This document shows positions 10,239 to 20,328 of a DNA stretch of 64,000 nt, piece by piece. Origin of the DNA: Isochrysis galbana (lineage: Eukaryota; Haptophyta; Isochrysidales; Isochrysidaceae); assembly GCA_018136815.1 (NCBI GenBank), contig CM030944.1:1878145-1942144 (forward strand). The letters are read 5' to 3'. The notes below the pieces were generated by a model. It worked only from the letters and a program-made list of their open reading frames with translations, did not search any database and was not told where the DNA came from. Numbering within the stretch: the stretch's first letter is position 1; every line of letters starts with the position of its first letter. The position numbers were made by a program, and so were the translations under genes.

Positions 10239-11200
10239 TCACCGTTGTTGGTCTCTGCGAACAAGCATCGGCGCTTCCTTGCGAAAGACGCGTGTCACAC
10301 GCTCGCCAGAGGAGTCAAATAAGTGCCAGAGCATAGTGTCGGGTCCCTCGAGACCCCGCTTCCACAAGAGCACGCCACCCCGGTAGGCCACCAGCTCCGA
10401 GCCCTCCCAACGCGCGCAATAACGAAGTGTGCGTCCGAGAGGATCCTTGCCATACTCCCTCTCGCGCCCATCCAGCCTGAGGGGTCGGACCAGGCAAACC
10501 GCAAGCGGCACTCAGACAGTGGCGGAAACGAGGCCTAATGAACTCGGAAATGCTGATGGCACTGCGTTCGACAGCATGCGCTCGGCACGCAGGCATGAAG
10601 TAGGCCACCAGGGCAATCTTGGGGCGCGCACTCGAGATCAATGCTGTGCACAAAGGGGAAGTTGGTCTCGAGGCTGAGATGCCAACGCGTCTGGTTTGAG
10701 ATGACATTGCGCATCTTTCCGACGCCGTAGTCTTGATCTTTGGCCGCCTGCTGGACCTGCCACCAACAAAAGGGTATAAATGAGCCTGACGATGAGTTTG
10801 CACGAGAGATGCAGCGTGCGCAGAGTTGGGGGCACATCCCCCTCCCACCGGATGCGCAGCCGATCAGGCGGCTCCTCACAAGGAAGGGTGCTCCCATAGA
10901 GACCATGTAGGCCCGAAAGTCGCCACGAATCTCCGTGTTCAGCCAGTACCCCGTTAGATCGACGGGCTTTGGCGGTGCGGAAGGGGGTGGTAGCGAGGGC
11001 GAGCGGCCCATCAGCGGGACGGCCGCCTTGACGAGCCTCGCGTGCCTCCACGAGGTCTTTCCCGACTGGATGCGGCGGCGCGGGAGGAGCGAGTGTGCAA
11101 GTAGCACCAGCGGCACGAGCGCCGCTCCCCAGATCAGCGCCGCTTCGACGGGATGGCTCGAGAGCGAGGCGGGCGCCGAGGCGGAAGGCGACGCCATCAA
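10239..11200 (-). CDS. Membrane-anchored FABP/lipocalin-like protein, three exons
   Basis: Model on the minus strand: exons 11200-10880, 10756-10650 and 10476-10239, giving 221 aa in consistent phase. The N-terminus carries a hydrophobic segment (LIWGAALVPLVLLAHSLL) and a proline-rich linker. Then comes a fatty-acid-binding-protein-like fold: DLTGYWLNTEIRGDFRAYMV with the conserved helix end SMGAPF, a strand region (GVGKMRNVISNQTRWHLSLE) and a C-terminal half with DPLGRTLRYCARWEGSELV and VTRVFRKE. Intracellular FABPs bind fatty acids or other small hydrophobic ligands; the ligand here is unknown. Intron 1 (10757-10879) is GT-AG. Intron 2 (10477-10649) only joins in phase with an apparent GC donor, so that boundary is the weakest. 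Upstream lies a purine tract on the coding strand. Confidence 0.6.
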
Positions 11201-11227
11201 GCCGGCGCGCGGCGGGGAGAGCGGGGG

Positions 11228-11372
11228 GGTCTCTCTCGCGTTCTTTCTTTCCCTTCCTCTCTCTCTCCCTTACTTTTTACTCCTACTCTACTCTCTCTTT
11301 CTCTCCCCCTTCTCTCTCGCTCTCCCCCCCCCCCCCCCCACTCCCCGCCCCCCCCCCACCCCCCCTCTCTCT
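11228..11372. repeat. C/T microsatellite with poly-C, upstream of the FABP-like gene
   Basis: On the coding (minus) strand this is poly-G followed by GA repeats ending about 30 bp before the ATG. The same placement occurs upstream of SulP, DCC1, FANCI and the Hint gene. Whether it acts as a promoter element is inference. Confidence 0.6.
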
Positions 11373-12209
11373 CTCTAGTATTTCTTTTATTTTTAAACCA
11401 CGGCAGAGACATAGGAAGGAACGCCGCCGTCCGCTGCTCGTCGCCCTTTCTTTTGTTCACGTTTCCGTGTGTGCGCTTTCTAGGGGTAACTGGTAACTGG
11501 AGCCTGGCGTGGCCTAGACTAATTGTATTGTGCATTGTGCTAGTGCCATTCGCCTGCTCCACCCTTAGAAAACAAGGAGGCGAAATGGCGAAAGGGGATG
11601 GTGGCGGGTAAGCTTGAGCGCTTGTGTGTGTGTGTTAGCGTGGGGGCTGGAGGCGCGCGCGGCGGCGAGGGAAAGAGAGGGGAGGCGACGCTCCTGTTTT
11701 CTTTTCGCCGCTCTTCGCGCGCCCGCTGCTCCGTTGGCGTTCACCTGCGCAAAAACTAAAGTACTAAAGTTCGCTGTCTAGGAATAGCGCAGAGTCCCAT
11801 ATGCCCCGTCCCCCCCCAGCGGTATCGCGGGCGGCTGACACCTCGGTATCGAAGTTTTCCCGCGCTTTCCCCCCTCTCTCTCTCGTCTTCCTTGGAAGCC
11901 TCCACCACGAAAGCTCCCTCACCCGTATCTCCTCTCTTCTGTACTGGGCCTCTCATTATATGTGAAACTAGGACCGCCCGACCCGCGGCGCGGTGGAGAA
12001 GCTTGCTGTGTGAGACAGCCGATCAGACTAGAGATGAAAAGAACGACGAAAATACAGATATGAAGGGGGGAGAGGACGAGGGGGGGAGGCGGCAGTGTGC
12101 GCCGGTGCGAGGCCTCGAGGGTGGGGTAGGAGAGGGGGAAAAGAGAAAAACAAAGAGAGAGCGAGAAAAGACAGAATATAGGGGGAATAGGGAGAAGAGA
12201 GAGAGAAAT

Positions 12210-12214
<5 letters not shown>
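11373..12214. other. Intergenic between divergent genes (FABP-like and DCC1)
   Basis: Divergent intergenic stretch, presumably holding both promoters. No TATA box or other motif could be assigned. It includes a TGTGTGTG run near 11623. Confidence 0.5.
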
Positions 12215-12283
<69 letters not shown>

Positions 12284-12358
12284 AGAGAGAGAGAGAGGGA
12301 GGGAGGGAGGGAGGCCGGGAGGGAGGGAGGCCGGGAGAGAGGGAGGCCGGGGGGTAGG
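12215..12358. repeat. (GA)n microsatellite and GGGA repeats abutting the DCC1 start
   Basis: About 35 GA units, then GGGAGG repeats, running up to two bases before the DCC1 ATG on the coding strand. The mRNA leader would be almost wholly purine. Confidence 0.8.
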
Positions 12359-12359
12359 G

Positions 12360-14742
12360 ATGGTAAGCCTCGCGTTTGCACCCGGCTTTAGCGACGCGTC
12401 CTACAAGTTGATCGAGCTCGACGAGCCCGTTCTCCAGGTAGACAGACGCATGCGGCTGGAGGCGCTCGCTCTGCAAGAGGAGACGGCCCTCTCTCCATCT
12501 CTCCCTCCCTCCCTCCCAGCTTCTCTCGCCGCCTCCTCCTCATTCGTACTCTCTACTTCTTCCCTTCATGTTCCTCTTCTCACCCTACGCCCCCCTCACC
12601 CCTCTGTACCCCTCACTCCTTCCTTCCCCTGCCTTACCCCGCTCGCCCTGCCTCTCCCTTGCCCTGCTTCCCCCCTCCGTCCCTCTGCCCCTCCCTTCCT
12701 GCCACAGGCGGAGTTGCTTGCAGGCGGGAGCCTCTGACTCACTACCCGGTCTTTCACTTTTCACTCGCCTGCTCTCGCCTACCTACTACCTCCCTGCTAT
12801 CTCAATCTCCCTCTCTTGTCTGTACACCCACGTTCAAAAGGGAGGCAGAAGCTCTCTAAGCAGGCAGCGCGCGACTCGCCCTCTGTCCACCCTTCCAATA
12901 GCGAGACAGCTTCGCTCCGGAGTGTTCTCTCTCCGTCGCAGAGGTTGGCAGTCACCTTGCATTCCTATCTCTCATTCTGCCTCTCCACTACCTCCAACCC
13001 GCTCTCTCTGTGTCCTTCCTTGGCCCACAACCTCACATGAGAAGACCAATCTTCCTCTGCCTGCCACCTGTTCTGCTGCATCTTTCAATCGAGTGCACCA
13101 TTCCGCTCACCTACCTATAGGAACTTCTCATGGACGGCGGCACAGTGGCAATCAAGGGCCGTGACGCCGACGAGGCTGTCCTTACGACCTGCAGCCAATC
13201 GTATGCCATCCGGCTGGCAGACTCGTCCAACACAATGCTCCTCATCCGTGGGGCTGTGGAGGTGCACGGCCCAGAGGCGGCGCCCAGCACAGACGCAGCG
13301 AGTCGTACTGTGACTGCGGTGCGCACTGTCTCGCGGACTGATGTGACCGCTGCTGAGGAAGATGGCGAGGCGGCAGGCGCGCCTGAAATGACGTCTCCCA
13401 TTCAGATCCAAGCGCGTGTCCAAGAGCACTTTGAGTTGGTTCGCTGCGCTCCGCGGCTGGGCCGTACGCGTGCGCTCCTGGCCTCATGTCCCTACGCGGG
13501 CGAGGCGGCCGACGCGGCGCTGGATGCAGCCCCGAGAGCAGAGCTTGAGGAGGCACTGACACCCAATCGACCGAGCGGGCGACCCACTCTTGAGAAGCTG
13601 GAGAGAGAAGCCCAGTATGTGCCTCCACGCAGCTGGATGGCTGCGCTTGTTACCAGGATATGGAGGGTGGCATGCTTCCGGGGCTTGCTAGACCGCGCGC
13701 TCGGCTCCGCCCATCGTGCACACACTACTACCTCTGCGCTGCGCTACCCTGTCCCTGATGATCTGCTGTCCGCTTACTCTTAGATGTTCCGAAGCTGAGT
13801 TGCGTGCTGCATTGCAACGTCATCGCGCGATCGAGATCCGTGGGAGGTGGTGCCTGCTCGATCCGGAGTTCGAGTCGGACGCGATCGAATCCATCCTTGC
13901 GCTCTGCGTGGAGCGCGGCTGGGCGATGGAGGCCATTCCTGTGGCTGAGGCTGTGGCTGTGCTGGCGCCACAGTACGGCGAGACTATGGTGAGGATTGCT
14001 GCGTGACCATCTTGTCATGCCTATCTTTGTATGGCACGGAGAGGCTTTGCTCAACACGGTAGCGCAAGACTCAGTGGCCACTTCGATGGAGAAGGTGGGC
14101 TGGGCGTGCTCATCTGAATAACAATAGTCGTATGGCCCGGCCACCTCCGTTTAGGTCCGACACTGCATACGCAGCAACTCCGTGATCGCTTGTGCTCCAT
14201 GGGCCGTTTGGCAATCTGCAGCGGAAAAAGATGAGCTCGCCTTAGATCCCCGCGCCATCAGCCGCTTCCGCGCTCACGCGATGTTACTCGAGACTGGCGC
14301 CTGGCCAAAGGATGTTTTTTACGAGGTGAGATGTCGACGTATGGGCACGCTTCCGGGCCGCGGTTGTGTTCGGGATCTCAGGTGCGCTCTGATAGTTTAC
14401 GTCCCTTCCTCGCCCTAGGCATGGGCAGACGCCGTCCCCTTTGACATTGAGATTTGCGATTCTGACCTTGACGGGCAGGCCGTGATCATTCCGCCCGATC
14501 CGGGAGCTCCAAAAGACATGCCACCTACAGTCCGCGCCCTGCCGGTGGACACCATGCCCGCCACTCCGATGGCGCGATTCGCGCTGCTCTTTGGCGTGAA
14601 GCCGTCTTGGACCATGCGTGAACTCATTGCATACCTCGAGGAACTGATCGCGCCGGGCACCTCGGCCGAGACTCTGGTGCTTAAATACGCCCGTTGTGTT
14701 GTAGCCAGCGATGGATCACGCACATACGTGGCGCGCTCGTGA
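12360..14742 (+). CDS. DSCC1: Sister chromatid cohesion protein DCC1 (Ctf18-RFC subunit)
   Basis: Five exons: 12360-12437, 13121-13614, 13784-13988, 14155-14325, 14419-14742, all with GT-AG introns and consistent phase, giving 423 aa (the human protein is 393). Homology spans the whole length: FAPGFSDASYKLIELDEPVL; the VAIKGRDADEAVLTT and YAIRLADSSNTMLLI block; HFELVRCAPRLGRTRALL; SEAELRAALQRHRAIEIRGRW; the TMVRHCIRSNS junction; and a C-terminal winged-helix region ending RFALLFGVKPSWT...LVLKYARCVV. DCC1 forms with Ctf8 and Ctf18 the part of the alternative clamp loader that contacts polymerase epsilon, acting in cohesion and fork signalling. An Ala/Asp-rich insertion sits in exon 2. The start codon lies in ATGGTAAGC, itself a good splice-donor sequence. 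Confidence 0.93.
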
Positions 14743-15593
14743 TGTCGTCTTGCTGTGGAGCCACACCCCACATCTTGGAAGCGCACCAGTTACTGCGCGG
14801 TCGCACCTGCACTGTCAATGATGCCTGCCTTTGGGATGACGGCGGGTGAGCTGGATGAGGGCGAGAGTGTGAGAGAGGTCTTGTGTCGCTTTTGTCTTGG
14901 TGTAGCCCGTCCGCTTGCTTGTTTTTATCCATTGTCCATCACCCCTAGGTGTCCAAGTTCCGAGGATTGCCCCCAGCCCCAATAAAGGTGGCGTTCCGTC
15001 GAAAGTGGACCATTCTTTTTTTACTGCGTATCCGTGGCTACAATGGCCTAGCATAAGATCTTCTGCCCGACGCTGCTTGGATTCCGCACAAAGGAAACTA
15101 CATTTCAGCTATACCCTTCCTAAGAACATGGGACAAGACAGATTGTAACACGGGCGACGACAGTACTCGCCAAACCAACTACCCCATACATCGGCATTTA
15201 CATTTACTCAGGAAAACGGCTAAGTCTCCTCAGCCCGCCCCGGAGTGCGGAGGCTGAATATCCCAGCAAGGCCCCGACGCTCACGACCTCGGCGACATCT
15301 TTGCGTTTAAAAAAACTTGATGTTAAATTGCCGGATATTTTGTGGATATTTTTGCGGGATATTTGGCATTTGGCATTTGCCAAATTATGTGGGTCCGATT
15401 TTGTGGATATTTCTGCCAAGGCCCAATGGCGGAGGCTAAAGGGCCGAGGGAGTGACGGATCCGAGGTTACCACTGCCTCAGATGGGAACAGAAGGGACGG
15501 AAGGGAAGCGGCGAGAGGCGCGGCGGAAGTTGGGGGGTGGCCAATGACGGGCTGGACCACCTCCTCAGCAGAGATAATAATAATAATAATCAA
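14743..15593. other. 3' flank of DCC1 and AT-rich intergenic sequence
   Basis: AATAAA at 14981-14986 is a possible polyadenylation signal about 240 nt past the DCC1 stop, though algae often do not use this motif. At 15310-15420 there are several GGATATTT/GGCATTT repeats. An (ATA)n microsatellite lies at 15573-15590. Confidence 0.4.
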
Positions 15594-15738
15594 TGTTATA
15601 TCCTAGCCAACCCCACTAGCTAATTGGACATAACGTCTCAGTCCCGGAATCCCGCCATGCCTGACGGGCCAGGTGTCCGAGTGATACCGGGGGGTGGGGG
15701 CACTGCCCCCTCCCCTCGATATTTGTCCTCCCCCCAGT
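15594..15738 (+). repeat. Dispersed repeat F, copy 2
   Basis: Inverted relative of 9690-9838; starts at TTATATCCTAGCCAACCCC, directly after an (ATA)n run. The next 300 bases (15739-16049) hold a poly-G run at 15820-15834 and no gene. Confidence 0.75.
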
Positions 15739-16049
15739 GCACGCACCGACCCCGCGCACCCCAGCGCGTCCTCTCCTCGAGTCCACGCTGGGGGAAAACC
15801 CCTTTCGGGTAAAAGCAACGGGGGGGGGGGGGGGGCACTCGTGAGATAGGAGCCCAGAAGCGCTAATCTCCCTCGCTAGAGCGAGTGGCCGCGGCGAGCC
15901 GCGGCCCTTCCCTCCTGGCTCTGGCGCCCCCGTCTTCTCTTACCCAAACGGGGCGAGAAGACACGTTTTCTGCCGGAGGGGGGAGCTGCCGCTCCCCCTC
16001 CCCTCCCTCTTCCCTTTTCCTCCTCTCTTCCCTGCGGCGGGGGCCCATG

Positions 16050-16452
16050 GCGCGCGCCTGCGGCCCCTCTTCAGGTCCCCAGGTGGCCAGCAGGGGCCTG
16101 GGAGCGCAGCTCAGGGGGCAGGTGAGGCTGGGGTATGGCCCTGGCCCCTCCTGCCTCTCCCTCGCTGGCGCTCCGAGCCCCTGCGGGTCGACTGGAGCTG
16201 GCTGGGGGGTCCTGAACAGGGGGGCCCAGGGGGAGGAGGGGCTGGTCAGAGGGATGGGCTGGCCACGACAGGCCAGGGCGGGCGAATGAGGCGTGCCTGT
16301 GGGGAGAGGAATGGGTCAGCAGGGCAGTGTGCTCCTGGCAAGCCATCAGGCGTGCCAGGAGAGTGGGTGGTTCCTCCCCCATGGCAGGGGAGGAGTGGAG
16401 AGAGAGGGGGGCTCGTGCCCCCCCATGGGCGAACTAAGTATAAACTTAGTTC
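16050..16452 (-). mobile_element. Terminal-hairpin element, family A1, copy 2
   Basis: Inverted copy of 498-945. The terminal hairpin is perfect: AACTAAGT, 4-base loop, ACTTAGTT (16432-16451), with ATG (16426) 5 bases further in. Compared with copy 1 one stem base pair is G-T there and A-T here, so pairing is kept. Outside the hairpin the flanks of the two copies are unrelated. Confidence 0.65.
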
Positions 16453-16702
16453 ACCTCCTCAGCAGAGAAAGGCGGGAGGACGGGCTTGGGCGAGGGCGAG
16501 CGCGACGACGGAGCGGACATGGCTGGGCAGATCGGGTTGGATAGGCTAGGGTTGAGGGCTTGGAGGGGTTTGGGTTTGGTATTGAGGTAGTGTTGAGAAC
16601 GAGGGACGAGAACGGGAACGAGAACGAGAACGAGAGCGACGAACGAAGAACGACAGACGACAGACGGCTAGGGGCCGATGGACCGACGAGATGACACTAC
16701 AC

Positions 16703-17350
16703 TCACGTCAACACTCTCCACACTAACGTATCCCTATCACGGAACGCACAGGAACCCGCTGACAGATCGAACAGGGAAGAGAATGCCGACAAGAGAGCGA
16801 CGGGGCGACGGACGATACCCCCAATCCCCAGGGTGCTCGCCGCGTCAGTCTTCACGATGAATTCCTTGTCGGCCCGCGGTGCGGCGAGCACCGGAGCAGA
16901 GGTGATGAGCTCGATGAGGCGGGCGATGGCCGCCTGGCACTCAGGGGACTGCGACTGCTGGGCGACATCAACTCCGGTGCGAGTGAGGTCGGTGAGGGGA
17001 GCCGCAATATGCGCGAAGCCTTTGATGAAACGGCGGTAGTACGAGCACAGACCGAGGAACGAGCGGACCTTCTCGAGCGAATTAATGTGACACGGGTCAA
17101 TTGAGCGCACCGCCTCGATATTCTTGGGGTCCATCTCCAGGCCACGTCGGGAGACAATGTGGCCTAGGTACTCTCCCTTGATCGCGAAGAGGAGGCACTT
17201 CGTCGCCTTGCACGACAGCCCCGCCCAACGCAAGCATTCGAGTACGAGATCGAGGCGGTGGAGCATCTGCTCGAACGAGGCCTCAATGCGCTCATCAAGC
17301 GTCGCGCCAGTACCCGTCGACCAGACGCCAATGTCGTCCAAGTAGGGCAT
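16703..17350 (-). pseudogene. Ty3/gypsy-type reverse transcriptase/RNase H fragment
   Basis: A 215-aa frame starts at the catalytic motif (MPYLDDIGVWS) and continues with C-shaped RT landmarks: GEYLGHIVSRRGLEMDPKNI, LEKVRSFLGLCSYYRRFIKGFAHIAAPL, and the beginning of RNase H (FIVKTDAAS). Upstream RT motifs are absent in all frames and RNase H breaks off, so it is a truncated relic. No LTRs were found. Confidence 0.75.
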
Positions 17351-17592
17351 GCAGCGAACGGAAGAGCGGCGCCAATCGAGGAAAGGCTATCGAGCGAAGA
17401 AGAGTTCAGTTCGAGCGTAGACGATCTTACGAGGAACGGTAGCGACGAGGAACGAGACGGGGGACGACACGATGGAAAGCGGTGCGATGAATCGAACTTA
17501 GGCTGGAAGGGCTGGCGTACAAGGGGTGGCGGTCCAGGCGGTCGGGCCAGGGCGTAATCCACGAAGCAAACGGCGGCCGCCTCGCCAAATCC

Positions 17593-17955
17593 CTAGCGGC
17601 GGCTGCGACCGAGGACAATGAGGCGGCGGAGGTAGGCGCGGTGGGCCTCGGGGACCTCCGCCTCACCTTCGCAGAGAAAGCGCATGAATGGCTGGCAGTA
17701 GTACGGCGAATGCGCACCATCGCCAGTGCCATAGCGCCAGTTGTCTGGGTGGTCGGGGCGACCTGTGTCGGTGTCCGGTGGCGAAGGGCGGAATGCGCAA
17801 TAGGCACATCCCGTGGCATTCGTCCACACCCCGCCCTCTGACGTGGGGCGTTGTGTGCGGGGGGTAGTTAGAGTGGCGTCGGTGGGGCGAGCCCTGGCGA
17901 AGGATGCTGCCAGGCCTGCGTGTCCGCAAAAGCGTGACATGGGATCGAAGTCCAC
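17593..17955 (-). pseudogene. Possible upstream part of the same retroelement (unrecognised)
   Basis: A 120-aa frame on the same strand, in the position expected upstream of RT. It has four cysteines (FCGHAG, CAYC, YYCQPFMRFLC) and an acidic tail. I do not recognise a gag zinc knuckle or a protease, so the link rests on position alone. Confidence 0.25.
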
Positions 17956-18029
17956 TTTGGCGTTACGCCACGAGTCTTGGTCCCACTTAGCACCCTCAGG
18001 GTGGCCGAGGCCATCGGCGGGAGGGGCGC

Positions 18030-18312
18030 AACGGCGACTCTTCTGTGGCGGGGGGGCGTCGAGTGGGGGGCCCAGGGGGAGGAGGGGTTGGTCAGAGCGA
18101 GAAGCAGGCCAACGCGGGCCAGGGCGTGCGATCTGTGCCCGACTGCCCGACTCTCAGGGAGAGTCTGGGCAGTCTGGGTGAGTCCCCCCTACCCCCTACA
18201 TGCCAAGAGGCAGCGCAGGGGGGGTGGATGGTTCTCGTCCCCCATGAGGGGAGTCGAGAGAGTGGGGGGGGCGCGAGGCCCCCCTCCATGGCGACCAATC
18301 ATAAGATTAGTG
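18030..18312 (-). mobile_element. Terminal-hairpin element, diverged family A copy
   Basis: The hairpin end on the minus strand reads ACTAATC, loop TTAT, GATTGGT (18311-18294), followed by ATG at 18289. The stem sequence differs from the other copies but pairs throughout. The body shares the GGGGCCCAGGGGGAGGAGGGG block with 16210-16240. Confidence 0.5.
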
Positions 18313-19766
18313 CGCAAGGTAGGTGGGAGGAGTGATAAGGGGAGCGGGCGTGGCTACGAGATAAATTTGCAGGGCCGCGCGCGTGGCGCGTGGCGTGACT
18401 ATTAAGAAGTTTTTTTACATACACCACTAGCTATCTCCCACCACTTGTATCGTAGCCTATTGATTGGTCTATAGCTATAGCTGCTGCAATTTTCACATAC
18501 ACATACCTGCCTAACCGGTAACCGGTGGCCGCGCTCGAGCAATCCCTCCAATGCATCGTAGATGTAGATGAGTAAAATCTCTAGCCCATCACCTTTCAAT
18601 TTGTTTGTAGGTTGTAGGTTGTAGTAAACAAAATTTCGACGTCCAAAGCGAGAGCCAATTCAATTGTAATATCTCGAGGTCGTTGCTCTTGTTAGGAAAG
18701 GTAGTCCTCAAGGCTGCAGTAGTGCAGTAGTTGAGTCTCCCACCCACACCCTCTTGACGGAGCCGTTCGACATAGCCGTGCAAGTGTCCGAAATTCTCAG
18801 CGAACCTTCATTTAACATTTAACGTCGGAGATGATGAGATAGATGCCGGCCGCCGCGCCGCTCTTCCCGTCCTCGGTTGTCCTCTCGTTGTTCGTCTCGT
18901 CCTTCTCCCTCTCGTCGATCGCGGTTCCCTCCTCCTCCTCCTCTTCCTTTTCGTCCTGAAGCTCCTTGGAATCTTGCACGCCGTCGAGGCGCGCGCGGCG
19001 CCACCACCGCCAGCTCGCCAGCTCCTCCTCTCGCATCTACTCCTTCTCCTCTTCCGAACTCCGGCGCGATGACGACCGCAGCCGTTTGGAAGCTGTGAGC
19101 GCAGCGGTGGGCGGTGGGTGATGAGGTGGTAATGTGGTAATTCAAAATTCATGCTCTTGCTCATGCGGATTGCAGGGGTGTGTGGATGGAGGTGGTTAGT
19201 GGGCAGCCACGTGCTTGCTTGAGTGTGAGGCCCAAGGTAGTGCGCACGGCCTAGGCCGGACCCCGGAAACCCAAGAAAAAGGAAAGAAGAGGGGAAGGGA
19301 AGGAGGTGGAGCGGAGGAAAACAAGGGCGGTGTCGGTAGAAAGGTGAAAGATATCTAGACAGTAGTAGGTGATAGCCCCGAATCTTCAGATTTTTCTTTA
19401 CTAGTTAGTAGTACTATAATCTCGATCTATACTATGTTGTAGTTGAAGCTGTGTGGGAATGTGGGAAGGATGCCCCTGAGGCTACCCCGGCACCTCATGG
19501 GCACACGTCAAGGCGTGGGCAAGGAGTAGTTTGAAGCACCCGTTTGCATGCTCCGGCAGTAAAGAGTCAATCGTCAATCTTGAGCAAAAAAGCTCAGAGC
19601 TCAGCACCTCCTATAGCGTCGCCATGCGACACTCGAACACAACACGCATTATGTGTATGCCCCATCGGAAAACTTGAATCTAGCGAGAACGTGCGAGGCC
19701 CAAACACTACAAGAAAGAACCCAAATCGACTAGAAGAAGCAACCGGTCCGCGAAGATGGCAGCACC
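18313..19766. other. Intergenic, no gene recognised
   Basis: Lower-GC stretch at 18400-18800. A minus-strand frame at 18812-19036 (74 aa, Glu/Lys-rich, ending IYLIISDVKC) could be an exon, but nothing around it supports that. Confidence 0.4.
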
Positions 19767-20065
19767 GCTCTCAATACGGGCCGTCGGTGATGTCATATAA
19801 ACATGAGCGGTCGTAGGCGGGCACAGCAAGCTCAACGAAAGAGGTGAAGCATCTCGACGGTTCACAAGTGGAAGCACTTGCCTCTCGCCCTAACCCAGAT
19901 GGTGTCGACACGACGCTGCTCTCAATACGGGCCGTCGGTGGTGTCACGTAAACATGAGCGGTCGTAGGCGGGCACAGCAAGCTCAAAGAAAGAGGTGAAG
20001 CATCTCGACGGTTCACAAGTGGAAGCACTTGCCTCTCGCCCTAACCCAGATGGTGTCGACACGAG
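19767..20065. repeat. Tandem duplication, period 151 bp
   Basis: Copy 1 is 19767-19914 and copy 2 is 19918-20065, both starting GCTCTCAATACGGGCCGTCG and differing at a few bases. It lies just downstream of the SulP gene's 3' end. No reading frame of note. Confidence 0.9.
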
Positions 20066-20328
20066 ACGAGAGCAAAGGTGCAATGTCTACCACCGAGCTC
20101 CCGACGTCCAAGCCCCAGCCCATGCACCTGGGCGTCCTCTCGACCACGCGGCGCCTAGCTTCAAAGCCAATCTTCAACGAGTCCAGCCGCGACAGTCGCA
20201 TCCAGACCGCGCCTGCCGCCCGTCCTCCCTAGAGATCGGGAGCAACGCCGCCTCAGTCTACACGGCGTGCCCGCGCGACGTGAACCTATGTCGTGTAGCC
20301 GCGATAGGAGCACTTAGTGCTCTAGCTT

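Noticed and set aside
11892-12737. 281-aa plus-strand frame spanning the GA microsatellite before DCC1
   Set aside because: It reads through (GA)n and then DCC1 intron 1. Only 12360-12437 is supported as coding.
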